Below the pieces are notes generated by a model. It saw nothing but the letters and a program-made list of their open reading frames with translations, was not told the origin of the DNA and did not search any database. The position numbers were made by a program, and so were the translations under genes. Source: Streptomyces candidus (GTDB taxonomy: Bacteria; Actinomycetota; Actinomycetes; Streptomycetales; Streptomycetaceae). From it: 64,000 nt of DNA. This document shows, in pieces, positions 16,241-28,033 of the stretch (position 1 is the stretch's first letter; each line of letters begins with the position of its first letter). The stretch covers positions 1 through 64,000 of the forward strand of contig NZ_JACHEM010000008.1 of the NCBI RefSeq assembly GCF_014207445.1, in the 5' to 3' direction.

Positions 16241-16872
16241 GACGGAAGACTAGAGGGCGGCACTGACATTCGACCGGGGACGGGCGAGGCGTCCCGGTCC
16301 GCCTGCGCCGGGAGGTACGGGTGCAGCGCGGGCAGCCCCAGGTCGGAGGGGAGCAGCGAGCCGGTCCAGGTGTCGCGGGCGGTGCCGTGGTTGACCAGGC
16401 CGGCGCGCTGCACGCCCTCCATGGTGAAGCCGAGCTTCCGGGCGACGGCGCGGGAGGGTTCGTTGCCCACCTCGGCGCGCCAGATCAGCCGGTCCACGGC
16501 GTGCGTGGTGAGCACCCAGCGGATCACCTCGCCCGCCGCTTCCGTGACGTAGCCGCGGCCCCGGTGCGGCCGCGCCGTCCAGTAGCCGAGTTCCCAGGTT
16601 CCCGGCAGCAGGTGCAGGCCCACGCCGACGGCGCCGAGGAGCGGGCCGCCGTCGCGCGGGCGGACCGCGAAGTGGAAACCGGTGCCGGTGCGCAGGCCCT
16701 CGCCCGAGATCTGCTCGACGAAGTGGACGGCGTCCTCGTGCGCGTACGGCGAGGGGAGAGTCGTCCAGCGCAGGATGTCCGGGTCCTGGACCGTGTGGAA
16801 CACCTCGTCCGTGTCGGGTGCCGCGAAGGGGCGCAGAGCGAGGCGCTCGGTGTGCAGAGTGAAGGGTTCCAT
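16237..16872 (-). CDS. GNAT acetyltransferase (RimJ/RimL type)
   Basis: A 211-residue N-acetyltransferase. The N-terminal LHTERLALRPFAAPD is the classic RimJ/RimL opening, and the acetyl-CoA loop is in YWTARPHRGRGYVTEA. The late motif GNEPSRAVARKLGF completes the fold. The substrate is unknown. The ATG at 16872 fits the domain start; in-frame codons upstream run into the divergent secA promoter region. It is co-transcribed with the YcaQ-type glycosylase (4-base overlap). The ~30 C-terminal residues after the fold are Pro/Ser-rich. Confidence 0.88.
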   Translation of the reverse strand: MEPFTLHTERLALRPFAAPDTDEVFHTVQDPDILRWTTLPSPYAHEDAVHFVEQISGEGLRTGTGFHFAVRPRDGGPLLGAVGVGLHLLPGTWELGYWTARPHRGRGYVTEAAGEVIRWVLTTHAVDRLIWRAEVGNEPSRAVARKLGFTMEGVQRAGLVNHGTARDTWTGSLLPSDLGLPALHPYLPAQADRDASPVPGRMSVPPSSLPS

Positions 16873-17147
16873 GGACGGATTGTGGTCGCGGTACGGGTCG
16901 CGGACGAACACATTTCGAGCGGCGCCCGGCACCTTCGGCGCGTGCCGGACGTTCACCTTGCGGGTGACGGGGCGCCTTCCCCGCGACGGACCTCCCGAGG
17001 CGGCCGGGTCCTCGCTTACGATGGCCGTTGCGGTGGGGCCCGCCTGCCGTGCCCGCGCCAAAGTCACACAGACGTCGCCCAAGCCGCACAGACGTCATAT
17101 CCAACCGACCCAGTGCACAGGCCCGACCGGCAAGGAGACCAGCCTCA

Positions 17148-19967
<2,820 letters not shown>

Positions 19968-19990
19968 GCGGCAGGAGTACCCGTAGGCCT

Positions 19991-20022
19991 CGGGCGCGCA
20001 CCCCTCGTGGGGTGCGCGCCCG
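19991..20022 (+). terminator. Terminator after secA
   Basis: CGGGCGCGCACCCC pairs perfectly with GGGGTGCGCGCCCG around the tetraloop TCGT. It sits 24 bases after the secA stop. Confidence 0.88.
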
Positions 20023-20142
20023 TGTGCGTGGGGCGGGCGCGTTCCGGGCGCCGCGGGACGGGCGGATGGTGCTGCGCCGCGGGGCCGGGTGCGGTACCGC
20101 GGGCCCGGCCCCGCCCCGGACTCGGACCGGACCGGCTCGGAT

Positions 20143-20242
20143 GACGTGGCTCAGGACCGGCCCGGACGTGGCTCAGGACCGGCCCGGACGTGGCTCAGGA
20201 CCGGCCCGGACGTGGCTCAGGACCGGCCCGGACGTGGCTCAG
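20143..20242. repeat. 22-bp tandem repeat, about 4.5 copies
   Basis: Three identical units of 22 bp (CCCGGACGTGGCTCAGGACC plus GG) occupy 20161-20182, 20183-20204 and 20205-20226. A partial copy before (from ~20143) and a 16-base partial copy after (20227-20242) extend the array. It lies between the 3' ends of two convergent genes, so it is probably non-coding. The identity of the units suggests recent slippage or expansion. Each unit carries CCGG/CCGGG half-palindromes. Confidence 0.92.
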
Positions 20243-20278
20243 CAGGGGGCCGGGGCGGGACAGAGAGCCAGGCCCGGT

Positions 20279-20788
20279 TCAGATACGTGCCGGAACCCGC
20301 TCGCCGCCGAGCTCCACCGCGGTGCAGCGCCAGCGCCGGTCGGCGCTCTGTTCCAGCCGGAAGGCCATGGCCCGCAGCTGCCGGCCCGCGCCGATCATGG
20401 CGAACGCCTCGATCACGCCGGGGCAGGGTTCGAAGCCCCCGCACTTGCGGACGACGGGGCGTAGTCCGCCCCTGGTCCGGAATGGCGCCCCGGGAGCGAG
20501 CACCACCAGCTGGTCGTACGCCTCCCCGAGCATCTGGTTGAGCATGCTGTGTGCCGGGCGCTCCCCGCTGAGGACGGCCAGCAGGAGTTCGGCGAACCGG
20601 TGCTGGGGCGTCGCGGGGCCGTGTCGCCGGGTCCGGGCGGCGGAGGGGTGCGTGCCGCCCGGACCCGTCGTGCCGGCTCGCGCCGTGCTGGGTCCGGTGG
20701 TGCCGGGTCGGGTCGTGCCGGGCCGTCCGGCGCCGGGGCCGCGGGAGTCGCGGCGGGTGGTGACGGGCCCGGTCGTGGTCCTGTGCAT
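20279..20788 (-). CDS. Rv3235 family protein
   Basis: A 169-residue protein. The C-terminal ~105 residues (RFAELLLAVLSGERPAHSML and WRCTAVELGG) match the Rv3235 family, which sits beside secA in many actinobacteria and has no assigned function. The fold looks small, mixed alpha/beta, and cytoplasmic, with no membrane segment. The first ~60 residues are low-complexity Arg/Thr/Gly/Pro with short TTRPGTTGP-like repeats, probably disordered. The start at 20788 (ATG) is the longest reasonable one; the true start could be later because the N-terminus is unconserved in character. Confidence 0.8.
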   Translation of the reverse strand: MHRTTTGPVTTRRDSRGPGAGRPGTTRPGTTGPSTARAGTTGPGGTHPSAARTRRHGPATPQHRFAELLLAVLSGERPAHSMLNQMLGEAYDQLVVLAPGAPFRTRGGLRPVVRKCGGFEPCPGVIEAFAMIGAGRQLRAMAFRLEQSADRRWRCTAVELGGERVPARI

Positions 20789-21089
20789 GCTGTGCGCCCC
20801 GCTCTGCCTGGCCGGTGGGATACCGGGCGGTAACTTTCCGTTGGGCTTTCTTGTACGGGGTTGCCGCGCCCGCCGACAAGCGGCGACGACCCCGCCGGTG
20901 AGGGCGCCGCGGAATCACCTATCAGGGTGGCCGGAGCCCGAGCACGGACGGCGGGCGCGGGGGGCGCGCGGCGCCGGGTGGACGGCGGCGGAGGGGGACC
21001 GCCGCCCCGAAGGGGGACCCGGAACGTATCCTTGAGGCCCTGTCGAGAGGCGTTTTCGACCAGGAAGCCCGACGAGGAAAGCGGCATCC
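20789..21089. other. Divergent intergenic region
   Basis: 301 bp between the Rv3235-family gene (minus) and the DUF6912 gene (plus). The stretch 20822-20860 is AT-richer (TAACTTTCCGTTGGGCTTTC) and is the likeliest promoter zone. A purine-rich GAGGAAAG just before 21090 acts as the DUF6912 ribosome binding site. I see no gene or repeat in it. Confidence 0.4.
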
Positions 21090-21599
21090 ATGCGCGTCTA
21101 CGTTCCCCTGACCCTGCCCGGTCTCGCAGCGGCGCACGAGGCCGGTGAGCTGGGCCCCGGCCCGCTCGTCGCGTACGCGGTGACGCCCGGACTGCGCGAG
21201 TGGTACGTCTCGGACGACATCGAGGAACTGGAGTACGCGGCCCTGGGCCGGGCGGCGTCCGCCTCGCTGCGGCTGATCGCCGGGGACCCCGCGGCCGAAC
21301 GCCGCCGGGTGGTCCTCGCCGTCGACGTGGCGGACGGCGCGGTCACCGCGGACCCCGACGGGCGGGGCATGGACGCCGGTGCCATCGGCGAGGTGCGGGT
21401 CGAGGGCGCCGTACCGCTGAAGAGGGCCGCGGCGGTGCACGCGGACGCGGACGACGCCCTGGAGGACGTGAAGGCCGCCGCCGACGCGCTGGGCGCGGCG
21501 GACCAGGGGGACGACGACGCGCAGTTCACGGTGGACGGCGCGGAGGACCATGAGCTGCTCTGGTTCGGCATGCAGGAGATCCCCGGCCTGATCGGCTGA
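21090..21599 (+). CDS. DUF6912 family protein
   Basis: A 169-residue acidic protein that opens with MRVYVPLTLPGLAAAHEAGE, the characteristic start of the actinobacterial DUF6912 family. A second conserved stretch is EELEYAALGRAASASLRLI, and it ends with an acidic region and HELLWFGMQEI. No catalytic motif, signal peptide or membrane helix is visible. Its function is unknown. GAGGAAAGCGGCATCC before the ATG supplies the ribosome binding site. It is followed at 161 bp by a HAD hydrolase gene in the same direction. Confidence 0.85.
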   Translation: MRVYVPLTLPGLAAAHEAGELGPGPLVAYAVTPGLREWYVSDDIEELEYAALGRAASASLRLIAGDPAAERRRVVLAVDVADGAVTADPDGRGMDAGAIGEVRVEGAVPLKRAAAVHADADDALEDVKAAADALGAADQGDDDAQFTVDGAEDHELLWFGMQEIPGLIG

Positions 21600-21759
21600 C
21601 GCTGCCGGTGGCCCGGTGCCTGGCGGTCCCGCTGCCCGGAGTGCCCGGCATCCCAAGTGCCCGGCCGCTCGGGCGGCTCGGCTGCTCGGGCAGCGCCGCC
21701 GGCCTGGGATCTTGTGCCCGCGCGACCTCGTTGTCGGACCCGCTGGGTACCGTTCTGCC

Positions 21760-22590
21760 ATGAGGACGCACCTGGTCTGGGACTGGAACGGCACGCTGCT
21801 CGACGACATCCACGCGGTCATCGGGGCGTCCAACGCGGCCTTCCGGGAGATCGGGCTCCCGCCCGTCACCCTGGCGCAGTACCGCGAGCTGTACTGCATA
21901 CCGATCCCCCGCTTCTACGAGCGCCTCATGGGACGTATGCCGACGGACGACGAGTGGCTCGTCATGGACGCCGCCTTCCACCGGCACTACGTGGAGCTGC
22001 GTGCGGCCTGCGGACTGACCGAGGGCGTGGAGGAACTGCTCACCGGCTGGGGGGCGGCCGGGCGCACCCAGTCGTTGCTCAGCATGTACGGGCACGAGGA
22101 ACTGGTCCCGGTGGTACGGCAGTACGGCATCGAGCGGCACTTCGTTCGGGTCGACGGCCGGACCGGCCCCTCGGGCGGCTCCAAGGCGGCGCACATGGCA
22201 CGCCACCTGGCCGCCCTGGACGGCGTCGACCCCTCGACGATCATGGTGATCGGCGACGCCGTCGACGACGCCCTGGCGGCCGCGCACGTCGGGGCGGGCG
22301 CGGTGCTCTACACGGGCGGCTCGCACAGCCGCAAGGCGCTGGCGGCGGCCGGGGTGCCGGTGGTGGATTCGCTGGCGGACGCGGTGCGGCTCGCCGAGGA
22401 GCTGTCCGGCTGCGCGCGCGGACAGGACGGATCCGGCCGGTCGGCACCCCCGGGTGCGGCTCTGCGGGGAGTCGGCGCGGCGGCCGCCGTTCGCACAGCG
22501 GGTCCCGGGACGGGAGTGGACAAAGCGTCGAACTCCTCCGCGCATTGTCCAATCGACGGCGAATGTCGCCCGCCCTGCGCGGGGGGATAG
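21760..22590 (+). CDS. HAD-superfamily hydrolase
   Basis: A 276-residue phosphatase-like protein. Motif I is WDWNGTLLDD with the nucleophile Asp8; the usual second Asp of DxDGT is replaced by Asn, a frequent variant in actinobacterial members, so acid-base chemistry may differ. Motif II/III and motif IV (VIGDAVDDALAAAHVG) are present. The cap is the helical type of phosphoglycolate phosphatase-like enzymes. The substrate is unknown. The core ends near residue 215; the last ~60 residues are Gly/Ala/Arg-rich and include several Cys, and look like an unconserved tail that may not be functional. Confidence 0.87.
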   Translation: MRTHLVWDWNGTLLDDIHAVIGASNAAFREIGLPPVTLAQYRELYCIPIPRFYERLMGRMPTDDEWLVMDAAFHRHYVELRAACGLTEGVEELLTGWGAAGRTQSLLSMYGHEELVPVVRQYGIERHFVRVDGRTGPSGGSKAAHMARHLAALDGVDPSTIMVIGDAVDDALAAAHVGAGAVLYTGGSHSRKALAAAGVPVVDSLADAVRLAEELSGCARGQDGSGRSAPPGAALRGVGAAAAVRTAGPGTGVDKASNSSAHCPIDGECRPPCAGG

Positions 22591-22858
22591 CCTGGACCCG
22601 TGATCAGCGCGATACGCCTCGGGGGCGGTGCAGCCCCCGGCCTTCGCCCGGCGCACCACGGTGCCCGGGCCCTCGCTGATCTTCCGAACCCGGACGCGAC
22701 CGACGCCGAGCCGACAAAAATGGCCGATAACGTCAACGACGTCACGGGGATCTCTCATCGCGGCATAACGTCGACCCTGACCGGAATCACCGCGTCGTGG
22801 CGTTGTGTCACCTTCTTCACCTACGTCACGCAACGGCGCGCGACAGGAGTCAGAGGAC

Positions 22859-25800
22859 ATGCAGACCAAGCTGGACGAAGCCAAGGCCGAGCTGCTCGCA
22901 AGGGCCGCCCGGGTTGCTGAGAACAGCCCGGCGGGGGGACTAACTCCGACTGGGTCCCAGAGCGACGGGGCGCCGGACCAGGAGGCCCTACTCGCGTACC
23001 TCCAGCGCTACTACCTGCATACCGCCCCGGAGGACCTCGCCGGCCGGGAGCCGGACGACGTCTACGGCGCGGCGCTGTCGCACTACCGCCTCGCGACGAA
23101 CCGGCCGCAGGGCACGGCGAACGTACGGGTGCACACGCCGACGGTCGAGGAGAACGGCTGGACGTGCAGCCACTCCGTCGTCGAAGTGGTCACCGACGAC
23201 ATGCCCTTCCTCGTCGATTCGGTCACCAACGAACTGTCCCGGCAGGGCCGCGGCATCCACGTCGTGATCCACCCGCAGGTGCTGGTGCGCCGCGACGTGA
23301 CCGGCAAGCTCATCGAGGTGCTCTCCAAGCAGATCACCGGCGAGCTGCCGCACGACGCGATCGTCGAGTCGTGGATCCACGTCGAGATGGACCGCGAGAC
23401 CGACCGCGCCGACCTCAAGCAGATCACCGCCGACCTGCTGCGCGTCCTGTCCGACGTCCGCGAGGCCGTCGAGGACTGGGGCAAGATGCGCGACAGCGCG
23501 CTGCGCATCGCCGACGGGCTGTCCGCCGAGCCCAAGGCCAGTGACCTGCCCGACCAGGAGGTCGAGGAGGCCCGCGAGCTGCTCCGGTGGCTCGCCGCCG
23601 ACCACTTCACCTTCCTCGGCTACCGCGAGTACGAGCTGACCGGCGAGGACTCCCTGACGGCAGTCCCCGGCACCGGCCTCGGCGTCCTGCGCTCCGACCC
23701 CCAGCACCACGAGGACGACGAGACGCACCCCGTCTCCCCGTCGTTCTCCCGGCTGCCCGCCGACGCCCGCGCAAAGGCGCGCGAGCACAAGCTCCTCGTC
23801 CTGACGAAGGCCAACAGCCGGGCCACCGTGCACCGTCCCTCGTACCTCGACTACGTGGGCGTGAAGAAGTTCGACGCCGAGGGCAACGTGGTCGGTGAGC
23901 GCCGCTTCCTCGGCCTGTTCTCCTCGGCCGCGTACACCGAGTCGGTACGGCGGGTCCCGGTCATCCGGCGCAAGGTCGCCGAGGTCCTCCAGGGCGCCGG
24001 TTTCACGGCCAACAGCCACGACGGCCGCGACCTGCTCCAGATCCTGGAGACCTACCCGCGCGACGAGCTGTTCCAGACCCCCGTCGACCAGCTGCGCTCC
24101 GTCGTCACCTCCGTGCTGTACCTCCAGGAGCGCCGCCGGCTGCGGCTGTACCTGCGCCAGGACGACTACGGCCGCTACTACTCGGCGATCGTCTACCTGC
24201 CGCGCGACCGCTACACCACCGCTGTACGGCTGCGGCTCATCGACATCCTCAAGGAGGAGCTCGGCGGCACCAGCGTCGACTTCACCGCGTGGAACACCGA
24301 GTCGATCCTCTCCCGGCTGCACTTCGTCGTCCGCGTCGAACCGGGCACGGAGCTGACCGCGCTCACCGACACCGACGTCGAGCGCATCGAGTCCCGGCTC
24401 GCCGAGGCCGCCCGCTCCTGGGCCGACGGCTTCGCCGAGGCCATGAACGCCGAGCTGGGCGAGGAGCGCGCCGCCGAACTGCTGCGCCGGTACGGAAACG
24501 CCTTCCCCGAGGGCTACAAGGCCGACCACTCGCCGCGCTCCGCCGTCGCCGACCTCGTCCACCTGGAGCAGCTCGGCAAGGACGGCAAGGACTTCGCCCT
24601 CAGTCTGTACGAGCCGGTGGGCGCCGGCCCCGGCGAGCGACGGTTCAAGATCTACCGCACGGGCGACCAGGTCTCCCTGTCCGCCGTGCTGCCGGTGCTC
24701 CAGCGGCTCGGCGTCGAGGTCGTCGACGAGCGCCCGTACGAGCTGCGCTGCGCCGACCGCTCGCACGCCTGGATCTACGACTTCGGGCTGCGCATGCCGC
24801 AGAACCTCGGTGGCAACGGCGCCGGGGACTACCTCGGCGACGACGCCCGCGAACGCTTCCAGGACGCCTTCGCGGCCGTCTGGACGGGCGCGGCCGAGAA
24901 CGACGGCTTCAACTCCCTGGTGCTGGGCGCCGGGCTGAACTGGCGGCAGGCGGTGGTGCTGCGCGCGTACGCGAAGTACCTGCGTCAGGCCGGTGCCATG
25001 TTCAGCCAGGACTACATGGAGGACACCCTCCGTACCAACGTCCACACCACCCGGCTGCTCGTCTCCCTCTTCGAGGCGCGGATGTCGCCGAACCGCCAGA
25101 GGGCGGGCACGGAACTCACCGACGGGCTGCTCGAAGAGCTCGACGGGGCGCTCGACCAGGTCGCCTCGCTCGACGAGGACCGGATCCTCAGGTCGTTCCT
25201 CACGGTCATCAAGGCGACGCTGCGGACGAACTTCTTCCAGAAGACGCAGAGCGGCGTGCCGCACAGCTACGTCTCCATGAAGTTCGACCCGCAGGCCATC
25301 CCCGACCTGCCCGCGCCGCGCCCCGCGTACGAGATCTGGGTGTACTCGCCGCGCGTCGAGGGCGTGCACCTGCGCTTCGGCAAGGTCGCACGCGGCGGCC
25401 TGCGCTGGTCGGACCGGCGCGAGGACTTCCGTACCGAGGTGCTCGGTCTCGTCAAGGCGCAGATGGTCAAGAACACCGTCATCGTGCCGGTGGGCGCCAA
25501 GGGCGGCTTCGTCGCGAAGAACCTCCCCGATCCTTCGGTGGACCGCGACGCGTGGATGGCCGAGGGCATCGCCGCGTACCGGACGTTCATCTCGGCGCTG
25601 CTGGACATCACCGACAACATGGTGGCCGGTGAGGTCGTCCCGCCGAAGGACGTCGTACGGCACGACGGGGACGACACGTACCTCGTGGTCGCCGCCGACA
25701 AGGGCACCGCGACGTTCTCCGACATCGCCAACGAGATCGCCGTCGCGTACGACTTCTGGCTCGGTGACGCCTTCGCGTCCGGCGGCTCCGTCGGGTACGA

Positions 25801-27802
25801 CCACAAGGGCATGGGCATCACCGCCCGGGGCGCCTGGGAGTCCGTCAAGCGGCACTTCCGCGAGCTGGGGCACGACACGCAGAGCGAGGACTTCACGGTC
25901 GTCGGCGTCGGCGACATGTCCGGTGACGTGTTCGGCAACGGCATGCTGCTGAGCGAGCACATCCGCCTGGTGGCCGCCTTCGACCACCGGCACATCTTCA
26001 TCGACCCGAACCCGGACGCGGCGCTCTCGTACGCCGAACGCCGCCGCCTGTTCGAACTGCCCCGCAGCTCATGGGCCGACTACAACAAGGAACTGCTGTC
26101 GTCCGGCGGCGGCATCCACCCGCGCAGCGCCAAGTCCATCCCGGTCAACGCGGCGATGCGCGAGGCGCTGGGCCTCGCGGCGGGCGTCTCCAAGATGACC
26201 CCGGCCGACCTGATGCAGGCCATTCTCAAGGCCCCGGTCGACCTGCTGTGGAACGGCGGCATCGGCACGTACGTCAAGTCCTCCGTCGAGTCCAACAGCG
26301 ACGTCGGCGACAAGGCGAACGACGCGATCCGCGTCAACGGCGAGGACCTGCGGGTCAAGGTCGTCGGCGAGGGCGGCAACCTGGGCGCCACCCAGCTGGG
26401 CCGCATCGAGTTCGCCCGCTCCGGCGGCCGGATCAACACCGACGCCATCGACAACAGCGCCGGTGTGGACACCTCCGACCACGAGGTGAACATCAAGATC
26501 CTGCTCAACGGGCTCGTCACCGACGGCGACATGACCGTCAAGCAGCGCAACAAGCTGCTCGCGCAGATGACCGACGAGGTCGGCGCGCTGGTGCTGCGCA
26601 ACAACTACGCGCAGAACACCGCTCTGTCCAACGCCGTCGCGCAGTCGTCCTCGCTGCTGCACGCGCACCAGCGCTTCATGCGCAGGCTGTCGCGGGACGG
26701 GCACCTGGACCGGGCGCTGGAGTTCCTGCCCAACGACCGCCAGATCCGCGATCTGCTGAACAACGGGAGGGGCCTCACGCAGCCGGAACTGGCCGTCCTG
26801 CTGGCGTACACGAAGATCACCGTTGCCGAGGAGCTGATCTCCACCGGGCTGCCGGACGATCCGCACCTGCGGGTGCTGCTGCACGAGTACTTCCCGCGCG
26901 CGCTGCGCGAGGAGTTCGCCGAGCAGATCGACGGGCACGCGCTGCGCCGCGAGATCATCACGACGGTGCTCGTCAACGACACCGTGAACACCGGCGGCTC
27001 CACCTTCCTGCACCGGCTGCGCGAGGAGACCGGCGCGTCCACCGAGGAAGTCGTACGGGCACAGTTCGCGGCCCGCGCGATCTTCGGCCTGAGCGACGTC
27101 TGGAACGCCGTCGAGGCACTCGACAACAAGGTCGCCGCCGACGTCCAGACCCGCATCCGGCTGCACTCGCGGCGCCTGGTGGAGCGCGGCACCCGCTGGC
27201 TGCTCGGCAACCGTCCGCAGCCGCTGGAGATCGGCGAGACCATCGCCTTCTTCAGTGAGGGCGTCGCGAAGGTCTGGGACGACCTGCCGGGGCTGCTGCG
27301 CGGCGCCGACCTGGAGTGGTACCAGGGCATCCTGGAGGAGCTCACCGAGGCGGGCGTGCCGGAGAAGCTGGCACTGCGCGTGGCGGGCTTCTCCTCGGCC
27401 TTCCCGATCCTCGACGTGGTGGCCATCGCCGACCGCATCGACAAGGCGCCGATGGACGTCGCCGAGGTGTACTACGACCTGGGCGACCGGCTGGGCATCA
27501 CGCAGCTCATGGACCGCATCATCGAGCTGCCGCGCGCCGACCGCTGGCAGTCCATGGCCCGCGCGTCGATCCGCGAGGACCTGTACGCGGCGCACGCCGG
27601 CCTGACCCAGGACGTGCTGTCCGCCGGCAACGGCGCCTCCACGCCGGAGCAGCGCTACAAGGCGTGGGAGGAGCGGAACGCGGCCCTGCTGGGGCGTGCG
27701 CGCACCACCCTGGAGGAGATCCAGGGCTCGGACGACTTCGACCTGGCGAACCTGTCGGTGGCGATGCGGACGATGCGGACGCTGCTGCGCAACCGGGTCT
27801 GA
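22859..27802 (+). CDS. gdh: NAD-dependent glutamate dehydrogenase, large (~180 kDa) class
   Basis: A 1647-residue enzyme converting glutamate to 2-oxoglutarate and ammonium with NAD. This giant class was first characterized in Streptomyces. The N-terminal ~650 residues are regulatory (ACT-like) modules. The catalytic dehydrogenase domain includes VKAQMVKNTVIVPVGAKGGF near residues 862-882, and the nucleotide-binding domain VVGVGDMSGDVFGNGML near residue 1018. The C-terminal ~450 residues are helical. The ATG at 22859 was chosen because GGAG/AGAGGAC lies just upstream and the sequence MQTKLDEAKAELL is a plausible start. A very strong terminator follows, so the gene is probably transcribed alone. 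Confidence 0.96.
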   Translation: MQTKLDEAKAELLARAARVAENSPAGGLTPTGSQSDGAPDQEALLAYLQRYYLHTAPEDLAGREPDDVYGAALSHYRLATNRPQGTANVRVHTPTVEENGWTCSHSVVEVVTDDMPFLVDSVTNELSRQGRGIHVVIHPQVLVRRDVTGKLIEVLSKQITGELPHDAIVESWIHVEMDRETDRADLKQITADLLRVLSDVREAVEDWGKMRDSALRIADGLSAEPKASDLPDQEVEEARELLRWLAADHFTFLGYREYELTGEDSLTAVPGTGLGVLRSDPQHHEDDETHPVSPSFSRLPADARAKAREHKLLVLTKANSRATVHRPSYLDYVGVKKFDAEGNVVGERRFLGLFSSAAYTESVRRVPVIRRKVAEVLQGAGFTANSHDGRDLLQILETYPRDELFQTPVDQLRSVVTSVLYLQERRRLRLYLRQDDYGRYYSAIVYLPRDRYTTAVRLRLIDILKEELGGTSVDFTAWNTESILSRLHFVVRVEPGTELTALTDTDVERIESRLAEAARSWADGFAEAMNAELGEERAAELLRRYGNAFPEGYKADHSPRSAVADLVHLEQLGKDGKDFALSLYEPVGAGPGERRFKIYRTGDQVSLSAVLPVLQRLGVEVVDERPYELRCADRSHAWIYDFGLRMPQNLGGNGAGDYLGDDARERFQDAFAAVWTGAAENDGFNSLVLGAGLNWRQAVVLRAYAKYLRQAGAMFSQDYMEDTLRTNVHTTRLLVSLFEARMSPNRQRAGTELTDGLLEELDGALDQVASLDEDRILRSFLTVIKATLRTNFFQKTQSGVPHSYVSMKFDPQAIPDLPAPRPAYEIWVYSPRVEGVHLRFGKVARGGLRWSDRREDFRTEVLGLVKAQMVKNTVIVPVGAKGGFVAKNLPDPSVDRDAWMAEGIAAYRTFISALLDITDNMVAGEVVPPKDVVRHDGDDTYLVVAADKGTATFSDIANEIAVAYDFWLGDAFASGGSVGYDHKGMGITARGAWESVKRHFRELGHDTQSEDFTVVGVGDMSGDVFGNGMLLSEHIRLVAAFDHRHIFIDPNPDAALSYAERRRLFELPRSSWADYNKELLSSGGGIHPRSAKSIPVNAAMREALGLAAGVSKMTPADLMQAILKAPVDLLWNGGIGTYVKSSVESNSDVGDKANDAIRVNGEDLRVKVVGEGGNLGATQLGRIEFARSGGRINTDAIDNSAGVDTSDHEVNIKILLNGLVTDGDMTVKQRNKLLAQMTDEVGALVLRNNYAQNTALSNAVAQSSSLLHAHQRFMRRLSRDGHLDRALEFLPNDRQIRDLLNNGRGLTQPELAVLLAYTKITVAEELISTGLPDDPHLRVLLHEYFPRALREEFAEQIDGHALRREIITTVLVNDTVNTGGSTFLHRLREETGASTEEVVRAQFAARAIFGLSDVWNAVEALDNKVAADVQTRIRLHSRRLVERGTRWLLGNRPQPLEIGETIAFFSEGVAKVWDDLPGLLRGADLEWYQGILEELTEAGVPEKLALRVAGFSSAFPILDVVAIADRIDKAPMDVAEVYYDLGDRLGITQLMDRIIELPRADRWQSMARASIREDLYAAHAGLTQDVLSAGNGASTPEQRYKAWEERNAALLGRARTTLEEIQGSDDFDLANLSVAMRTMRTLLRNRV

Positions 27803-27820
27803 GTACGCAGAAGCGGTCGA

Positions 27821-27864
27821 GGGGGCGCCCCCACCACCTGTGAAGGCGGTGGGGGCGCCCCCTT
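27821..27864 (+). terminator. Terminator after gdh
   Basis: GGGGGCGCCCCCACCACC pairs with GGCGGTGGGGGCGCCCCC (18-bp stem, one mismatch) around a 6-base loop, followed by TTG. It is one of the strongest hairpins in the window. Confidence 0.9.
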
Positions 27865-27993
27865 GCCGTCCGCCGCCGGCTCCCGAGGGGGCGGACGGCG
27901 CACCGGGCGGGGCGTGGGCGCCCGGGGGCGCTCACCGGTGCGTTCCGGGTCCCTGGGAGGGCACGACGTTCTCCCGGGCCCGAGTGGAGCCGC

Positions 27994-28020
27994 CAGGGCC
28001 ACGGAAGCCCCGTGGCCCTG
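27994..28020 (-). terminator. Terminator of the GT87 gene
   Basis: CAGGGCCACGG pairs perfectly with CCGTGGCCCTG around a 5-base loop. It lies 14 bases beyond the stop of the minus-strand glycosyltransferase and may act on both strands, since gdh converges on it. Confidence 0.75.
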
Positions 28021-28033
28021 CGAGCGACGGAGG

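Noticed and set aside
22800..22850. A possible PHO box (GTCACC/TTCACC) before gdh
   Set aside because: The two units are spaced by 9, not 11 bases, and the match to the direct-repeat consensus is weak.
22600..22920. A 106-codon plus-strand frame starting at a GTG before gdh
   Set aside because: It overlaps the gdh start, the sequence has no recognisable domain, and the region looks like the gdh promoter and leader. A short leader peptide cannot be excluded.
22988..25993. A 1001-codon minus-strand frame over gdh
   Set aside because: Antisense to the glutamate dehydrogenase, with no motifs and no own ribosome binding site.
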